From positions 24,147 through 88,146 of the forward strand of contig JBNKEE010000047.1 in NCBI GenBank assembly GCA_050288625.1: a stretch of DNA of 64,000 nt, given 5' to 3'. Source of the DNA: JAAGZL01 sp050288625. Lineage in GTDB: Bacteria; Pseudomonadota; Gammaproteobacteria; Chromatiales; Chromatiaceae. Below the pieces are notes generated by a model, which ran no database searches, was not told where the DNA came from, and was given only the letters and a program-made list of their open reading frames with translations. Positions within the stretch are counted from its first letter, which is position 1; the number at the start of each line of letters is the position of its first letter. A program made the translations under genes and the position numbers. Positions 50,361 to 58,982 of the stretch are shown here, piece after piece.

Positions 50361-51869
50361 ATGTCCCTCGCTATCCTCTATAGCCGTGCGCACGACGGCA
50401 TCAACGCGCCCCTGGTAACCGTAGAGGTGCATATAACTAACGGACTACCCTGCCTATCCATAGTTGGACTGCCCGAAATGGCGGTAAAAGAGAGTAAAGA
50501 CAGGGTACGAGGAGCCATCCTGAACTCACGCTTCGAGTTCCCTGCCCAGCGCATAACTATAAATTTGGCTCCGGCTGATCTCCCTAAAGATGGCGGTCGT
50601 TTCGACCTACCCATAGCCTTGGGCATTCTTGCTGCCTCCGGCCAGATACCGCAAGAGAAATGCTTAGGCTATGAGTTTGCTGGGGAGTTGGCTCTGTCGG
50701 GAGAACTGCGCCCCATCAAGGGGGTTTTGCCTATCGCCTTGGCCACCAAAGCATCTTCTCGCTCTTTGATCATTCCACGGCAGAACGGAGAAGAGGCGGC
50801 TCTGGTCAACGACATCAGCGCCTATATCGCCACTAGCCTCCTGGAGATATGTGAGCACCTCATTCAAGACAGATCTCTCAAGCCCGCGACATTTCCTTCA
50901 CCAACGCAACAGAACAACTTCGCCCCATGCATATCAGATGTGCGAGGGCAATCCCAGGCCAAACGCGCACTTGAGGTGGCCGCTGCCGGCGGCCACTCCA
51001 TGCTGATGATAGGTCCTCCCGGTTCCGGCAAATCCATGCTGGCCAGCAGGCTACCGGGAATCCTTCCCGCAATGGCGGAGGACGAGGCCCTAGAGAGTGC
51101 AGCCATCCTCTCTATCAGCGATCAAGGGTTTGACTTCAACAACTGGAAAACAAGGCCATTCCGCAGCCCACACCACACAGCGTCCGGTATCGCCCTGGTC
51201 GGCGGCGGCAGCAGCCCCAGACCGGGGGAGATATCCCTGGCCCATAATGGTGTGATGTTCCTGGACGAACTACCCGAGTTCGACCGGCGCGTACTGGAGG
51301 TACTAAGGGAACCCATGGAGTCAGGCAGCATCACCATCTCTCGCGCAGCCAGACAGGCAGAATTCCCCGCCAGATTTCAGCTTGTGACCGCTATGAACCC
51401 CTGTCCCTGTGGGCACCTGGGAGACAAAGCAGGAAATTCATGCAGCTGCACCTCTGATCAGGTCAGCCGCTATAGGCATCGCATTTCCGGCCCCCTACTA
51501 GACCGCATAGACATCCACATCGAGGTGCCCAGGGTCGCGCCACAGCAGTTGCAGAATAAAACCAACAGAGATTCCGAAAGTAGCGATCAGGTACGCTCAA
51601 GAGTGGAGAAGGCTCGCAACATTCAGATTCAACGTGGCGGTGCACCCAACGCCACTCTCACCAGCAGAGAAGTGGAGCAGTTCTGTCACCTGGATACAAA
51701 GGCAATGCAGCTGCTACATCGAGCCATGGAACAGCTAGGGCTATCTGCGCGCGCTTATCACCGCATTCTGAAACTGGCTCGCACCATTGCTGATCTTGAC
51801 GGTCAAAAGGATATAAATACCAGCCATTTGGGTGAGGCCATTGGATACAGACGGCTGGATCGCAACTGA
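50361..51869 (+). CDS. comM: Mg-chelatase-like AAA ATPase ComM (YifB)
   Basis: ComM is a helicase that promotes branch migration during natural transformation. The 502-residue protein has the N-terminal Lon-like domain (SIVGLPEMAVKESKDRVR, ADLPKDGGRFDLPIALGIL), the AAA domain with Walker A GPPGSGKS and the block RPFRSPHHTASGIALVGGG, FLDELPEFDRRVLEVLREP as Walker B, and the zinc-type NPCPCGHLGD/CSC cluster. It is intact, which suggests but does not prove competence in this organism. Confidence 0.94.
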   Translation: MSLAILYSRAHDGINAPLVTVEVHITNGLPCLSIVGLPEMAVKESKDRVRGAILNSRFEFPAQRITINLAPADLPKDGGRFDLPIALGILAASGQIPQEKCLGYEFAGELALSGELRPIKGVLPIALATKASSRSLIIPRQNGEEAALVNDISAYIATSLLEICEHLIQDRSLKPATFPSPTQQNNFAPCISDVRGQSQAKRALEVAAAGGHSMLMIGPPGSGKSMLASRLPGILPAMAEDEALESAAILSISDQGFDFNNWKTRPFRSPHHTASGIALVGGGSSPRPGEISLAHNGVMFLDELPEFDRRVLEVLREPMESGSITISRAARQAEFPARFQLVTAMNPCPCGHLGDKAGNSCSCTSDQVSRYRHRISGPLLDRIDIHIEVPRVAPQQLQNKTNRDSESSDQVRSRVEKARNIQIQRGGAPNATLTSREVEQFCHLDTKAMQLLHRAMEQLGLSARAYHRILKLARTIADLDGQKDINTSHLGEAIGYRRLDRN

Positions 51870-51990
51870 CCATATTCAACCTTAGAATTCGCATTGTCTC
51901 CATCTATCAGATAAATAAGATAGAGCAGACCCTGCATACAGGCTAAAATATAGCTCGACTGACGATCATCTTTTGGCAAGATAACCAAAA

Positions 51991-53199
51991 ATGGAAAACC
52001 AGGCCCAAGAAAAAACCCGCTCCATCGGTGAGCGTCTGAATAAATCACCAGCCCTCAAGACAGGACTGCTATTTATCCTGGCTGCGATTGCGTTGCTGAC
52101 CGGACTGTACACCGCGTCTGCCTATCTCAAGGCAACTGCCGTTCTGGTACTGGCCTTGTGTGCGGCCCAGCTGGTAGAGGTGATAGTCGAACTTGTCATC
52201 CGTAGATATGCCCAGAAGCCTGAGAACACCCTAAACGACAAACTGGTAAGTATTCTGCACCAACCTCTATTCTGGTCTGTGATACTCATCGGCATTGTTG
52301 TCGCTATCTCCCTGATAGAAGTTCCGGCTCGCCTGGAGCAGTCGGTTTCAGCAGTTGCTTTTAGCATCATGGTGTTTCTCTGGATGCTGTTCGCACTACG
52401 CGCCTCCCGCATGCTGCTGCAGCGCATGAGCCGGAGGAAAACCACCGCCCTTTTGATCAGTTCTCAAACTCTGCCGCTGTTCACCAATCTGGCTGCGGTG
52501 ATAATAGTAGCCCTGGGGCTATACTTCATCTTCCAGGCCTGGGATATAGACATGACCGCTTGGCTGGCCTCGGCCGGTATCATCGGTATCGCGGTGGGTT
52601 TCGCCGCCAAGGACACCCTGGCCAATCTTTTCTCAGGCGTCTTTATAATGGCCGATTCTCCCTACAAACTGGGAGACTACGTGGTAATCGACGATACGGT
52701 GCGCGGCAAGATCACCCACATGGGCATTCGCAGTACCAGGCTATTGACCAGGGACGATGTGGAGGTGACTATCCCCAACTCGCTCATGGGTAACAGCAAG
52801 GTGGTAAATGAGTCCGGTGGACCTCATGAGAAATACCGTATACGCATCAATGTGGATGTCGCCTATGGTACGGATCTGGATAAGGTTGTAGAGATACTCG
52901 AAAAGATAGCCGAAGCTGAAGCGGAGGTGTGTGCTTCGCCGGAACCCAGGGTGCGTTATCGCGCCTTTGCCTCCTCCGGAGTAAACCTTGAGCTTCTGGC
53001 GTGGGTAGAGGAGCCGGAGCTACGCGGTAAGGTGGTACACCTGCTGGTCATGGCCATATATAAGGGTTTCCGTGAGGAGGGTATCGAGATCCCATATAGC
53101 AAACAGGAGCTGTTTATAAAAGAGGTACCACCCCCGGCAAAATCCCCGGCAGCACCGCGCCCAAAGACCGCCAGGAAAAATACGACCAACAAGCGCTGA
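51991..53199 (+). CDS. MscS-family mechanosensitive channel
   Basis: A 402-residue small-conductance mechanosensitive channel-type protein. Four or five membrane segments occupy residues 25-215; the pore-lining helix includes ASAGIIGIAVGFAAKDTLANLFSGVF, and the cytoplasmic beta domain has YKLGDYVVIDDTVRGKITHMGIRSTRLLT and VTIPNSLMGNSKV. It has an extra N-terminal pair of helices compared with E. coli MscS. The C-terminus is Pro/Lys-rich. It releases solutes under hypo-osmotic stress. It ends one base before the convergent lipoprotein gene. Confidence 0.9.
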   Translation: MENQAQEKTRSIGERLNKSPALKTGLLFILAAIALLTGLYTASAYLKATAVLVLALCAAQLVEVIVELVIRRYAQKPENTLNDKLVSILHQPLFWSVILIGIVVAISLIEVPARLEQSVSAVAFSIMVFLWMLFALRASRMLLQRMSRRKTTALLISSQTLPLFTNLAAVIIVALGLYFIFQAWDIDMTAWLASAGIIGIAVGFAAKDTLANLFSGVFIMADSPYKLGDYVVIDDTVRGKITHMGIRSTRLLTRDDVEVTIPNSLMGNSKVVNESGGPHEKYRIRINVDVAYGTDLDKVVEILEKIAEAEAEVCASPEPRVRYRAFASSGVNLELLAWVEEPELRGKVVHLLVMAIYKGFREEGIEIPYSKQELFIKEVPPPAKSPAAPRPKTARKNTTNKR

Positions 53200-53739
53200 T
53201 TATTCGCCTCGCAACTGGATAGACGCGAAATCCCCCAACGCTTCGCGCATATCATCAATGGTTGGCTTCTCTGCATCAGCCGGAATGGCCAGCCAGCCGC
53301 GACAGGTCAGACGATACACATTAGGCTGTGTGGCCGACTGCAGCCGCATGTGCACCACGTGCATAATCATGGCGTGATCGTCATCATATGGATGCCAACC
53401 CACAGCAGCAATCCTTATCGGCTCCAAGGATACAATCAGATCTGTCCCACGATTTACCTGGGATACGACAAAGCTGCCAGAGTGGATAACGGTTGCCTCC
53501 TGACTCAATCTCCACACCTCGAAGTTGCAGCTTGGGTAATAGCGATCGAATTTAGCCTTAGGCACCACCCTGCCGCGCTGCAAAAACACCCTGGTCTGTC
53601 CACCTGGAACTACCAGCTGTTTGTTGATCTTCACCATACTCCCATCTGTGGGGATGATGTAAGCAGGATCGATGCGAGCAGCCGTTTTACATCCGGTCAG
53701 TAATAAAGCAATTGCGACATGAAGCAGGTATCTGATCAT
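53200..53739 (-). CDS. Putative lipoprotein of unknown function
   Basis: A 179-residue protein with a signal sequence ending in the lipobox LLLTGC (Cys17), so it should be anchored in the envelope. The body shows beta-rich patterns such as RVFLQRGRVV and YYPSCNFEVWRL and contains three further cysteines. I do not recognise the family. The stop is one base from the mscS-like stop on the other strand. No operon partner is visible. Confidence 0.68.
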   Translation of the reverse strand: MIRYLLHVAIALLLTGCKTAARIDPAYIIPTDGSMVKINKQLVVPGGQTRVFLQRGRVVPKAKFDRYYPSCNFEVWRLSQEATVIHSGSFVVSQVNRGTDLIVSLEPIRIAAVGWHPYDDDHAMIMHVVHMRLQSATQPNVYRLTCRGWLAIPADAEKPTIDDMREALGDFASIQLRGE

Positions 53740-53868
53740 CAGAAAATTCTCTCCAGAATGACTTCAAAGTATAGGTCTAATCTCTAGGTTCTCAGAAAAT
53801 GACTTTCATTTTAACCTGATGTAGGTTACACAGAGACCGTATCTACCGTATTATGCCCGACGAGTAAC

Positions 53869-55770
53869 ATGCTTCGATTCACACAACTAGGCCTGCGCCG
53901 CGGTGCCAGACTCCTCTTTACCGGCGCCAATATGACCATACATCCCGGTCAGAAGGTTGGCCTGACCGGCGCCAACGGTAGCGGCAAATCCAGTCTGTTC
54001 TCACTAATAAGGGATGAGATCCACTCAGACAGTGGCGATCTATACCGCCCCAAGGATTGGGTGATCTCCCATGTAGCCCAGGAGACTCCCACCGATGACC
54101 GGCAGGTCATCGAATACACTCTGGATGGCGATACGGAGTTGCGTGCCACCGAACAAGCCCTGGTGGAAGCGGAGCAGTCGCACATGGGAGAGCGAGCAGC
54201 AGAACTACACGCCAAACTAGACGCCATTGGTGGCTATACTGCCCGTCCCCGCGCCGCCCGCCTGCTGCACGGACTTGGTTTTCAGCCGGGCGAGGAGGAG
54301 CGTCCAGTCAATGAGTTTTCTGGCGGCTGGCGTATGCGCATGAATTTGGCCCGCGCCCTTATGTGCAGATCGGACCTGTTGCTCTTGGACGAACCCACCA
54401 ATCACCTGGATCTGGATGCAGTGATCTGGTTGGAAAGCTGGCTGAAGGACTATGCCGGCACCCTGCTGCTGATCTCTCATGATCGGGACTTTCTGGATGC
54501 GGTGACAAACCACATAGCCCACATAGAACAGGAGCGGATCACCCTCTACTCCGGCAACTACTCGGCCTTTGAACACATCCGCGCGGAACGCATGGCCAAC
54601 CAACAGGCCGTCTTTGAGAAACAGCAGCGCGAGATCGCCCACATCCACAGCTACGTGGAACGTTTCCGCGCCAAGGCCACTAAAGCACGTCAGGCCCAGA
54701 GTCGACTCAAGGCCCTGGAGCGCATGGAGCTGATCGCCCCGGCCCACGTGGATTCACCATTCCACTTTGCCTTTAAACCACCGGTTAAGAATCCGCGCCC
54801 TCTGCTGCAACTGGAGCAGTCCAGCGCCGGATATGGCGATACTGCAATCATCAGTGGCATCAATCTGATCCTATCGCCGGGAGACCGCATCGGACTACTG
54901 GGACCAAACGGAACCGGCAAATCCACCCTGATTAAACTGCTGGCAGGTGAGATAGCGCCTATAAACGGAAAACGCGACATAGCACAAGACCTGAGCATCG
55001 GTTATTTCGCCCAGCACCAACTGGATCAACTCCACCCGGAACACACGCCGCTGGAGCATCTGTTTCGGCTGGACAAGACAGCAACCGAACAAGCTATGCG
55101 CAACTATCTGGGTGGCTTTGGCTTCTCTGGCGATCGTGCAGAAAGCCCTACTGCACCATTTTCCGGCGGGGAGAAGGCGCGTCTGGTGCTGGCCCTGCTG
55201 GTCTATCAACGCCCCAACCTATTGCTGCTGGACGAACCCACCAACCACCTGGACATAGAGATGCGGCACGCCCTGAGCACCGCCTTGCAGGATTTCGCCG
55301 GAGCCATGGTGATCGTCTCCCACGACCGTCATCTCCTGCGCACCAGCACCGATCGCCTGCTATTGATAAACGCAGGCAAGGCGGATGAATTCAAGGGTGA
55401 TCTGGACGACTACCCGCGTTGGCTCTTGGAAAACCGTGGCCAAGGCGGTGACAGAGACAAGGGCAATAACCACCTTGCTGAACATAGCGCCAATGCCCGC
55501 AAAGATCGCAAACGCATGGAGGCGGAGCAACGACGCCAGCTGCAGCCTCTACGCAAACGTCTAGCAAATCTGGAACAGCGTCTGGAACAGCTCTCCACCC
55601 AACAAAAGGCTATGGAGCAGGAGCTAGCTGAGCAGGAACTATATTCTGACGCCAACAAAGAGAAACTCAAACGATTGTTGACAGATAAAAGCGCCATTGA
55701 TTGTGCTCTTGCCTCGACCGAAGAGGAGTGGTTGGCGGCAGAAGAAGAGATGGACAGAGCGCAGAAATAA
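53869..55770 (+). CDS. yheS: ABC-F family ATPase (YheS/Uup-like)
   Basis: A 633-residue soluble ABC-F protein with two ABC domains and no membrane segments. Walker A motifs are GANGSGKSS and GPNGTGKST; signatures FSGGWRMRMNLARAL and FSGGEKARLVLALL; Walker B LLLDEPTNHLD in both halves. The linker between domains has the arm region QREIAHIHSYVERFRAKATKARQAQSRLKALE, and the C-terminus is a charged coiled coil. ABC-F proteins act on ribosomes. The closest match is YheS by overall layout; Uup is possible but less likely. Confidence 0.88.
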   Translation: MLRFTQLGLRRGARLLFTGANMTIHPGQKVGLTGANGSGKSSLFSLIRDEIHSDSGDLYRPKDWVISHVAQETPTDDRQVIEYTLDGDTELRATEQALVEAEQSHMGERAAELHAKLDAIGGYTARPRAARLLHGLGFQPGEEERPVNEFSGGWRMRMNLARALMCRSDLLLLDEPTNHLDLDAVIWLESWLKDYAGTLLLISHDRDFLDAVTNHIAHIEQERITLYSGNYSAFEHIRAERMANQQAVFEKQQREIAHIHSYVERFRAKATKARQAQSRLKALERMELIAPAHVDSPFHFAFKPPVKNPRPLLQLEQSSAGYGDTAIISGINLILSPGDRIGLLGPNGTGKSTLIKLLAGEIAPINGKRDIAQDLSIGYFAQHQLDQLHPEHTPLEHLFRLDKTATEQAMRNYLGGFGFSGDRAESPTAPFSGGEKARLVLALLVYQRPNLLLLDEPTNHLDIEMRHALSTALQDFAGAMVIVSHDRHLLRTSTDRLLLINAGKADEFKGDLDDYPRWLLENRGQGGDRDKGNNHLAEHSANARKDRKRMEAEQRRQLQPLRKRLANLEQRLEQLSTQQKAMEQELAEQELYSDANKEKLKRLLTDKSAIDCALASTEEEWLAAEEEMDRAQK

Positions 55771-55950
55771 CAGATCTCACTTGAAGTAGAGCCCCCATTG
55801 AATCTTAATATTCCCTTAAGCATTGCATGCCACAGTAGCAACAAGACCTTTAGAGGGATATAGACTATCCAAGATGTTTGATCTTGCGCCGCGTGCTAGA
55901 ATGCGCGACCGATCGGGATTTAACTGAAACAGCAAATTGATAATAATTTT

Positions 55951-56631
55951 ATGAGCAACGAACAAGCAGAACTGACAGAACTGGAGTTTTCTGGCAAATA
56001 CGACAAGGATCATGCCCATTATTACTTCAAAAAGCACGAATATGAATTCTGGCGACGACTATCCAATTGGCGCGACCACCAAGTCTGTGCCAAGGCGCTC
56101 AGGATTGCTGGCAACCCCAAGAGCATTCTCGATATGCCCTGCGGTACAGGGCGCTTTTGGGATCTGCTGGTAAAAGACCCAGAGCGCAAACTGTGGGCCT
56201 CGGACAATAGCCAGGACATGATAAACGCCGGCCTGAAATACAGGCCACCTGAGGTTGCCAAACGTTTTGAGACCTTTCAAGGATCGGCTTTTGATCTTCC
56301 TGTAGAAGACAATTTTGTCGAATCTGTTTTCTGCATTCGATTGATGCACCATATAGGCGAACATGAGGATCGCATAAAACTGTTAACCGAACTCGCTCGC
56401 ATCGCCTCAGACAGCGTCATCATATCTCTCTGGGTCGACGGAAATCTAACGGCCTGGAAACGTCAAAGACGCGAGGCCAAACGCAAGAAAAAGCGCTTCC
56501 AAAACCGTTTTGTAATACCCAGAACCGTGATTGAACAGGAGTTCCAGCAATGCGGCTTCTCTATTGAAGCTCGATTGGATTTTATCCCCTACTACGCCAT
56601 GTGGCGCACCTATGTACTCAAGGTCAGTTGA
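55951..56631 (+). CDS. Class I SAM-dependent methyltransferase
   Basis: A 226-residue protein with SAM-binding motif I as ILDMPCGTGRFWDLL (residues about 51-65), then ASDNSQDMI as motif II and FCIRLMHHIGEHEDR later. The N-terminus DHAHYYFKKHEYEFWRRLSNWRD is unusual and may bind substrate. The target molecule cannot be told. The end is translationally linked to the next gene, an LPS-kinase-like protein, suggesting a role in lipopolysaccharide or envelope glycan modification; this is inference from context. Confidence 0.78.
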   Translation: MSNEQAELTELEFSGKYDKDHAHYYFKKHEYEFWRRLSNWRDHQVCAKALRIAGNPKSILDMPCGTGRFWDLLVKDPERKLWASDNSQDMINAGLKYRPPEVAKRFETFQGSAFDLPVEDNFVESVFCIRLMHHIGEHEDRIKLLTELARIASDSVIISLWVDGNLTAWKRQRREAKRKKKRFQNRFVIPRTVIEQEFQQCGFSIEARLDFIPYYAMWRTYVLKVS

Positions 56632-56633
56632 TC

Positions 56634-57425
56634 GTGGATTTTATTGGGGAAGGCTGGGATGAGATCCTTAGATACAACAGATTGGACAGCTTCGATGCGT
56701 TGTGGAATCTGGATGCAGAGTGGTTTGAGGAACCCAATGACCGGCGTGGAGGCTGGAGCGGCGTAGCACACATCAAACTGCAATCACCAGATGGGAACGT
56801 TATAGGGGCGTTTCTTAAACGCCAGCAAAACCATATGTGCAGATCACTATTGCACCCGATCCGCGGCACCCTGACGTTCGCCCGTGAATTCAAGAACATA
56901 CAACGCTTTCAACAAGCAAAGGTCCCTGCCCTGGAGCCGATGTATTTCGGACAGCGGCAACTAAATGGCGACCACCAAGGCATACTACTTACGCGCGAAT
57001 TGGAGGGATTTCTCCCCATGGATGCGCCACAGTTCCAACCAGGAAAAGATGGATTACTCTCCTCAGTCAGGGCACGAAAAGCCCTATTTGAAAGGCTGGC
57101 AGAGGTGCTACGTCGCTTACACGCGCATAAGCATCAGCACAGCTGTCTATATTTCAAGCACATATTTATCAAGCCGGTTAGCGAGTCGGATTTTGAGATA
57201 CGTTTGATCGATCTGGAAAAATCTCGCTGGCACCCTATGGGGCGGCGGGCAATATTTCGTGATCTCTACACACTATCCCGTCATGCTGAAGGTTGGCCTC
57301 TTACAGACTATATGAGGTTTTTCCTTATCTATCGTCAAGAACAAAAGCTGAGCCGGGATTCTAAAAAACTCTGGAGAGAAATTGCGGTAAAACATAGAGC
57401 AAAAAGAAAGAGAAAGACCAAATAG
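56634..57425 (+). CDS. LPS-kinase-like protein (InaA/WaaP superfamily), first copy
   Basis: A roughly 263-residue protein of the InaA/Kdo-WaaP kinase superfamily. Motifs: GWSGVAHIKLQ, FLKRQQNH with the ATP-site lysine, REFKNIQRFQQAKVPALEPMYFG, LLTRELEGF, then SCLYFKHIFIKP, and LIDLEKSRW as the metal-binding Asp region. The catalytic HxD of canonical kinases is not visible; CLYFKHIF stands in its place, as in other InaA-type proteins. Start: GTG at 56634 behind AAGGTCAG, just after the methyltransferase stop. An ATG at 56601 would overlap it. Confidence 0.78.
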   Translation: MDFIGEGWDEILRYNRLDSFDALWNLDAEWFEEPNDRRGGWSGVAHIKLQSPDGNVIGAFLKRQQNHMCRSLLHPIRGTLTFAREFKNIQRFQQAKVPALEPMYFGQRQLNGDHQGILLTRELEGFLPMDAPQFQPGKDGLLSSVRARKALFERLAEVLRRLHAHKHQHSCLYFKHIFIKPVSESDFEIRLIDLEKSRWHPMGRRAIFRDLYTLSRHAEGWPLTDYMRFFLIYRQEQKLSRDSKKLWREIAVKHRAKRKRKTK

Positions 57426-57437
57426 CTGAGAGCCAAT

Positions 57438-58277
57438 TCACTGCTCAGCCCTATGATCGGATAACTGAATAGGATCTGGTGGACGCCTGCTCAGATTTGC
57501 AGCGGCCTTTTGATATAACCTCTTAGCATCACCAGGTCGACGCCCTCTTCCCAAATATCTCACAATAAAACGCATTCGATCATAAACACTGAGCAGGCTT
57601 ATGGCGATACGCGACAACCCGGAAAGGTCCACGGCTACGCCACGACTTTTCCGCAACCTCATTCTGGAAGCACGAGGCGCATCAATCCAGACCGTTGTAT
57701 AACGGCTGTCCTCTTTACGCACCAAAATATTTCGCCATTTAAGATCGTGGTGAAAAAAACAGGCCTTATGCGCCTTAGCAGTCTGCGCCACAAGACAACT
57801 CGCGATATCGCTGTATACCTGCTGTCGCTCAGGTTCAGGCATCTGATACCAGCCATTTAAGGCAAAATCCTCCAAATCCTGACTATCAGGTATCGCCAAA
57901 CTGATCAAGAAATTCGACTTCAAAACCCCAAAAACGCGTTCTTCACCAAATGCAACAATATCTAAAGTCGGAATCCCCAGCTCCCGCAATTGCCGATAGG
58001 CCCATACCTCAACCGCGCCCTTTCCAGGGCGCATCCAGAACTGTATGCCCCGCCGAAAAGGGCAGATGTAACGTTTGAAGTAAAATGCGGCACCGTCCGC
58101 TGAGGTGATACGCCGGCAACGAGTGGTGGGCGAATCTGATACCAATTCTCCACCGGAATAGTTGACCCAATCCATTTCAGCATCCACGCCAAGTTCGGCA
58201 AGCTGATGTTCAAAGTCCTTCTCAATCAGAAATTTTCTGCCGGAAAAACATTGGATACTGCGGGCAAGTTTAATCAT
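57438..58277 (-). CDS. LPS-kinase-like protein (InaA/WaaP superfamily), second copy
   Basis: A 279-residue kinase-fold protein convergent with the first copy. It keeps the canonical catalytic segment ACFFHHDLKWRNILV and VWIDAPRASRMR. The N-terminal half has AFYFKRYICPFRRGIQFWMRPGKGAVE with the likely ATP-binding lysine and ELGIPTLDIVAFGEERVFGVL. It is probably active on LPS core sugars; the acceptor is not evident. It follows kdpE by 9 bases on the same strand, so it may be under the same transcript. Confidence 0.76.
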   Translation of the reverse strand: MIKLARSIQCFSGRKFLIEKDFEHQLAELGVDAEMDWVNYSGGELVSDSPTTRCRRITSADGAAFYFKRYICPFRRGIQFWMRPGKGAVEVWAYRQLRELGIPTLDIVAFGEERVFGVLKSNFLISLAIPDSQDLEDFALNGWYQMPEPERQQVYSDIASCLVAQTAKAHKACFFHHDLKWRNILVRKEDSRYTTVWIDAPRASRMRLRKSRGVAVDLSGLSRIAISLLSVYDRMRFIVRYLGRGRRPGDAKRLYQKAAANLSRRPPDPIQLSDHRAEQ

Positions 58278-58286
58278 AGATCAAGT

Positions 58287-58982
58287 TTAAGTAGCATTAA
58301 GCGCTAGACGATATCCCACGCCCTGCACGGTAACAATAAATCGCGGCGAAGCAGGATCATCACCCAATTTACTCCGAAGTTGTCCGACCAGGACCCTTAG
58401 GTAATGGGTGTCATCCTCTCTGCTCGGCCCCCAAACCTCCTGTAATATATGTCTATGTGTTAGTACCTGACCATTATGCGCAACAAGCAAACGCAACAGA
58501 CTATACTCCTTTTTCGACAAATGGACCGGGTCGCCGTCGATACTGACCTGGCGCAGAGCCATATCCACCCGCAGCCCCTGGGAATCAAACACAGTAGGTG
58601 GCGATATCATGCCCTCCTTGCTGCGCAGCAAAGCCCTGATACGCGCAATCAGTTCGCTGATCCCGAATGGCTTTGTTACATAATCGTTAGCTCCGGAATC
58701 CAATGCCTGCACCTTCTCCGACTCAGTGGAACGAACCGATAGTACGATTATTGGTACCTGAGACCACTCCCGCAGACGAGAAATAAACTGTTGCCCGTCC
58801 ATGTCTGGCAACCCCAGGTCCAGAATTATTAGATCCAGCTCTCGAGAAGAACAAAGCTCCAAACCATCCTCCCCCAAACGCGCCTCGTACACCTCATAGT
58901 TATGGGCTTCCAGACTGATGCGCAGAAATTTGCGGATCTGGGCCTCATCTTCAACGATGAGTATGCTTCCTATCGAGCTCAT
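58287..58982 (-). CDS. kdpE: KdpE-like response regulator
   Basis: A 231-residue OmpR-class regulator. The receiver domain has acidic residues ED (11-12), the phospho-acceptor Asp55 in LIILDLGLPDMDG, and the conserved Lys in VTKPFGISELIARIRALLR. The winged-helix domain ends with LRVLVGQLRSKLGDDPASPRFIVTVQGVGYRL. This is a KdpE pattern. Its start overlaps the end of the sensor kinase gene by 4 bases. There is no kdpFABC operon here; the neighbouring transport gene is trkH, so that may be the target. Confidence 0.87.
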   Translation of the reverse strand: MSSIGSILIVEDEAQIRKFLRISLEAHNYEVYEARLGEDGLELCSSRELDLIILDLGLPDMDGQQFISRLREWSQVPIIVLSVRSTESEKVQALDSGANDYVTKPFGISELIARIRALLRSKEGMISPPTVFDSQGLRVDMALRQVSIDGDPVHLSKKEYSLLRLLVAHNGQVLTHRHILQEVWGPSREDDTHYLRVLVGQLRSKLGDDPASPRFIVTVQGVGYRLALNAT

